Of a DNA stretch of 6,773 bases, positions 4,838 to 6,773 are shown piece by piece (the first letter of the stretch is position 1; each line of letters begins with the position of its first letter). The position numbers and the translations under genes are program-made. The stretch is from Victivallales bacterium (GTDB taxonomy: Bacteria; Verrucomicrobiota; Lentisphaeria; Victivallales; UBA1829), in assembly GCA_016285335.1 (NCBI GenBank), contig JAEEQO010000161.1, forward strand, positions 1 to 6,773, read 5' to 3'. A model generated the notes under the pieces. It saw only the letters and a program-made list of their open reading frames with translations, had not been told where the DNA came from and searched no databases.

Positions 4838-6211
4838 TTAAAGAAGCTCGTCGTCCTTGACCACGTTCGGCACCTGGAAGTCGTCCAGCTCGACGAACTC
4901 GTTCGTGCCGTAGTGGAGGACCGCGCGGACCAGCGACGGGATCGGCAGCGTGGTGATGATGGAGAGGATGATGATGGCGTTGAAGAACCGGTCGTCCAGG
5001 ATGCCCGCGTCCTTGCCGATGGAGGCGGCGGCGAGCGTGGCGGAGAGCTGCGGCACGGTCATGAGCCCGGCGGCAAGCCCGGCCTTGTTGCTGTAGCCGG
5101 AGATCTTCATGGCGGCGAATCCGCTGCCGACCTTGCTGCCGATGAGCCCCGCCACGGTCAGCAGCACGATCACGATGTTGTTCATCTGGAAGAACGCGCT
5201 GAAGTCGGTCTTCATGCCGATGGAGATGAACAGGAACGGGATCAGGAAGCCGTAGCCGATGCTTTCGAAGCGACGGAACAGCAGATGGTCGCGTTCGCGC
5301 ACCACGCGGGAAAGGCCGAGCCCGGCGATGAACGATCCGACCACGAGGTTGATGCCGAAGAGTTCGCCCACGATGACCGTGACCAGGATCATGAAGAGCA
5401 GCAGCGTGATCACGATGTCGTCGCTGAGCTTGAAGTGCGACAGGATCCAGCGTCCGAATCCGTTCACCAGGAAGATCATCACCGCCAGATACACCAGCAC
5501 GATCAGCAGGAAGACCGGCAGGAAGCTGTTCCCGAGGATGTGCGTGTCCATGTGGTCGAAGATCGACAGCGTGCCGCGGCCCACCATGTGCGAGATGTTC
5601 TTCGACTGGCGGAAGAGCTGCACGCTGACCGCCAGCAGGATGATCGACGAGATGTCCGTGATGACCGTGGAGATCAGCACGGCGGCGCCGAACCGCGTGT
5701 GCGACAGCTTCAGCTCGCGGATGACCGGGAACACGATGCCGACCGAGTGCGAGGCGAAAAGCGAGGCGTACAGCACCTTGCCGGAAAGGTCGTCCGGGCA
5801 GAAATACATGTAGATCAGGTAGCCCGTCACCGCGGGCACGATGAACGTCAGCACGCTCAGCATGGTCACCGCCTTCCGCGCGGACCGGATGAGGCGGAAA
5901 TCGGCCTCCATGCCCGCGAGCGCCATCAGGAACATCAGCCCGAGGGAACCGAGCGAATCCACAAACGTTTTGAACTGGAGTGTGGTGTTCGCCGCCGTCT
6001 GCGCTTCCTCGCCGGGCCTGCCGAGGAAGCTGAGCCACTGGGACAGCACCGCCACCAGGTCGAATCCGAGCAGGCCGTTCGACCCGATGAGCATGCCGAC
6101 CACGAGTAGCGCGATCACGTTCGGGATGTGGTATCTGCGGAGAAAGGACGGGATCACCGCCATCAGGGCGGTCAGGGCAATAAACAGGATCAGGAAAGAG
6201 GAGTCGTTCAT
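4838..6211 (-). CDS. CPA2-type cation/proton antiporter
   Basis: This is a predicted inner-membrane Na+ or K+/H+ exchanger of the Na_H_Exchanger (PF00999) family, 457 residues from the ATG whose first base is 6211. About 12-13 hydrophobic segments run from residue 5 to ~432. Family signatures are ALAGMEADF (~97-105), matching the ALAGLELD motif of CPA2 proteins; Thr185-Asp186 in STVITDISS at the ion-binding helix, where the Asp is the expected cation/proton ligand; INLVVGSFIAGLGLSR (~287-302); and PFLFISIGMKTDF (~325-337). The tail after ~433 is short and charged (ELDDFQVPNVVKDDELL), so there is no RCK/TrkA-N domain like those of Kef systems. An upstream in-frame GTG at 6241 would add ten polar residues (MAQTQQYRDT). 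Neither start has a clear Shine-Dalgarno sequence; I prefer the ATG because the protein then begins close to the first membrane segment. The gene is convergent with the GH27 gene and divergent from purA. Ion specificity cannot be read from the sequence. Confidence 0.9.
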   Translation of the reverse strand: MNDSSFLILFIALTALMAVIPSFLRRYHIPNVIALLVVGMLIGSNGLLGFDLVAVLSQWLSFLGRPGEEAQTAANTTLQFKTFVDSLGSLGLMFLMALAGMEADFRLIRSARKAVTMLSVLTFIVPAVTGYLIYMYFCPDDLSGKVLYASLFASHSVGIVFPVIRELKLSHTRFGAAVLISTVITDISSIILLAVSVQLFRQSKNISHMVGRGTLSIFDHMDTHILGNSFLPVFLLIVLVYLAVMIFLVNGFGRWILSHFKLSDDIVITLLLFMILVTVIVGELFGINLVVGSFIAGLGLSRVVRERDHLLFRRFESIGYGFLIPFLFISIGMKTDFSAFFQMNNIVIVLLTVAGLIGSKVGSGFAAMKISGYSNKAGLAAGLMTVPQLSATLAAASIGKDAGILDDRFFNAIIILSIITTLPIPSLVRAVLHYGTNEFVELDDFQVPNVVKDDELL

Positions 6212-6241
6212 GGTGTCGCGGTATTGTTGCGTTTGCGCCAC

Positions 6242-6261
6242 GCGGGGAACATGCGCCCCGC
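6242..6261 (-). promoter_or_regulatory. GC hairpin in the antiporter mRNA leader
   Basis: GCGGGG (6242-6247) and CCCCGC (6256-6261) on the plus strand form a 6-bp inverted repeat with an 8-nt loop. In the minus-strand transcript it would fold near the 5' end, some 30 nt before the ATG at 6211 and directly against the alternative GTG at 6241. It could stabilise the mRNA or limit initiation at the GTG. It may also be a chance feature of GC-rich DNA. Confidence 0.35.
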
Positions 6262-6273
6262 CGTCGTTCCCGT

Positions 6274-6302
6274 ACTATACCATCGTTTCGCCCGTTTTTC
6301 AA
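6274..6302 (-). promoter_or_regulatory. Antiporter gene promoter
   Basis: On the minus strand TTGAAA (6302 to 6297) and TATAGT (6279 to 6274) form a good sigma70-like promoter with an exact 17-bp spacer. Transcription would begin near 6267, giving a leader of about 56 nt to the ATG at 6211 or about 26 nt to the GTG at 6241. It diverges from the purA promoter, with about 115 bp between the two -35 elements. Confidence 0.72.
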
Positions 6303-6375
6303 GCGCCAACCGGGAAAACATGCAAAAAACGATCCGCCCGGCGGGCGCGAATGCCGGGATGCCGGCGCGCAGGGG

Positions 6376-6415
6376 CTTTTCCGCCGCCGATTCCGCCGCT
6401 TTTTTCACGGAAAAG
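6376..6415 (+). promoter_or_regulatory. Inverted repeat abutting the purA -35 element
   Basis: CTTTTCCG (6376-6383) and CGGAAAAG (6408-6415) are perfect 8-bp inverted repeats separated by 24 bp; centre-to-centre spacing is 32 bp, about three helical turns. The right arm ends one base before the purA -35. The arrangement would suit a dimeric regulator or a looping pair of half-sites, but no protein family can be named from it. The intervening CCGCCGCCGATTCCGCCGC is a simple CCG-rich stretch. Confidence 0.35.
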
Positions 6416-6416
6416 T

Positions 6417-6773
<357 letters not shown>

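Noticed and set aside
4707..6302. Long minus-strand open frame of 531 codons overlapping the antiporter gene
   Set aside because: It is a shadow of the antiporter frame in GC-rich DNA: Arg/His/Pro-rich with no recognisable domain, whereas the frame at 4838-6211 gives a clean membrane protein with family motifs. The long plus-strand frame at 4913-6109 is rejected for the same reason.
6331..6360. Minus-strand hairpin (CGCCC/GGGCG) followed by a T run near 6324-6329, as a terminator
   Set aside because: The T run is separated from a 5-bp stem by several bases, and no minus-strand gene lies upstream of it within the window that it could terminate. It is more likely incidental to CG-rich intergenic DNA.

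Overview
This is an ordinary-looking stretch of a GC-rich bacterial chromosome carrying five protein genes. Two of them are cut by the window edges. The order is pdxB (5' end missing, +), a PIN-PhoH ATPase gene (+), a secreted GH27-family glycosidase gene (+), a CPA2-type cation/proton antiporter gene (-), and the first 92 codons of purA (+). The genes are GC-rich and many codons end in C or G, while the promoter regions are sharply A/T-rich with long A and T tracts. The sigma70-like promoters, the exported polysaccharide-type hydrolase with an NPCBM-like domain, and the E. coli-type PdxB would fit a gut or environmental member of the Verrucomicrobiota-Lentisphaerota-Planctomycetota group or a high-GC Bacteroidota. 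I lean towards a Lentisphaerota (Victivallis-like) bacterium, but this is an impression from gene style and not a demonstrated assignment.

Layout. Positions 2-1111 hold PdxB of vitamin B6 synthesis. Positions 1112-1321 hold a weak terminator candidate and the phoH promoter region. Positions 1322-2650 encode the PIN-PhoH protein. Its 3' flank (2665-2786) is a compact array of three related 34-42 bp units that form alternating hairpins, followed by an intrinsic terminator at 2795-2824. Next comes an elaborate A/T-rich promoter region (2819-2886) with two tandem palindromes 22 bp apart and a third palindrome in the -35/-10 spacer. The GH27 gene runs from 2953 to 4731, including a signal peptide, and ends in a strong terminator (4782-4816). 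The convergent antiporter gene lies on the minus strand (4838-6211). Its promoter and the purA promoter diverge from the 6212-6495 gap, both with 17-bp spacers.

The genes do not form one operon or pathway. Each appears to be an independent transcription unit: cofactor synthesis, RNA metabolism, extracellular glycan attack, ion homeostasis and AMP synthesis. No clearly new system is visible. The items most worth following up are the hairpin repeat array behind phoH, the operator-like structure in front of the GH27 gene, and the GH27 active-site substitutions, which argue against simply calling that enzyme an alpha-galactosidase.
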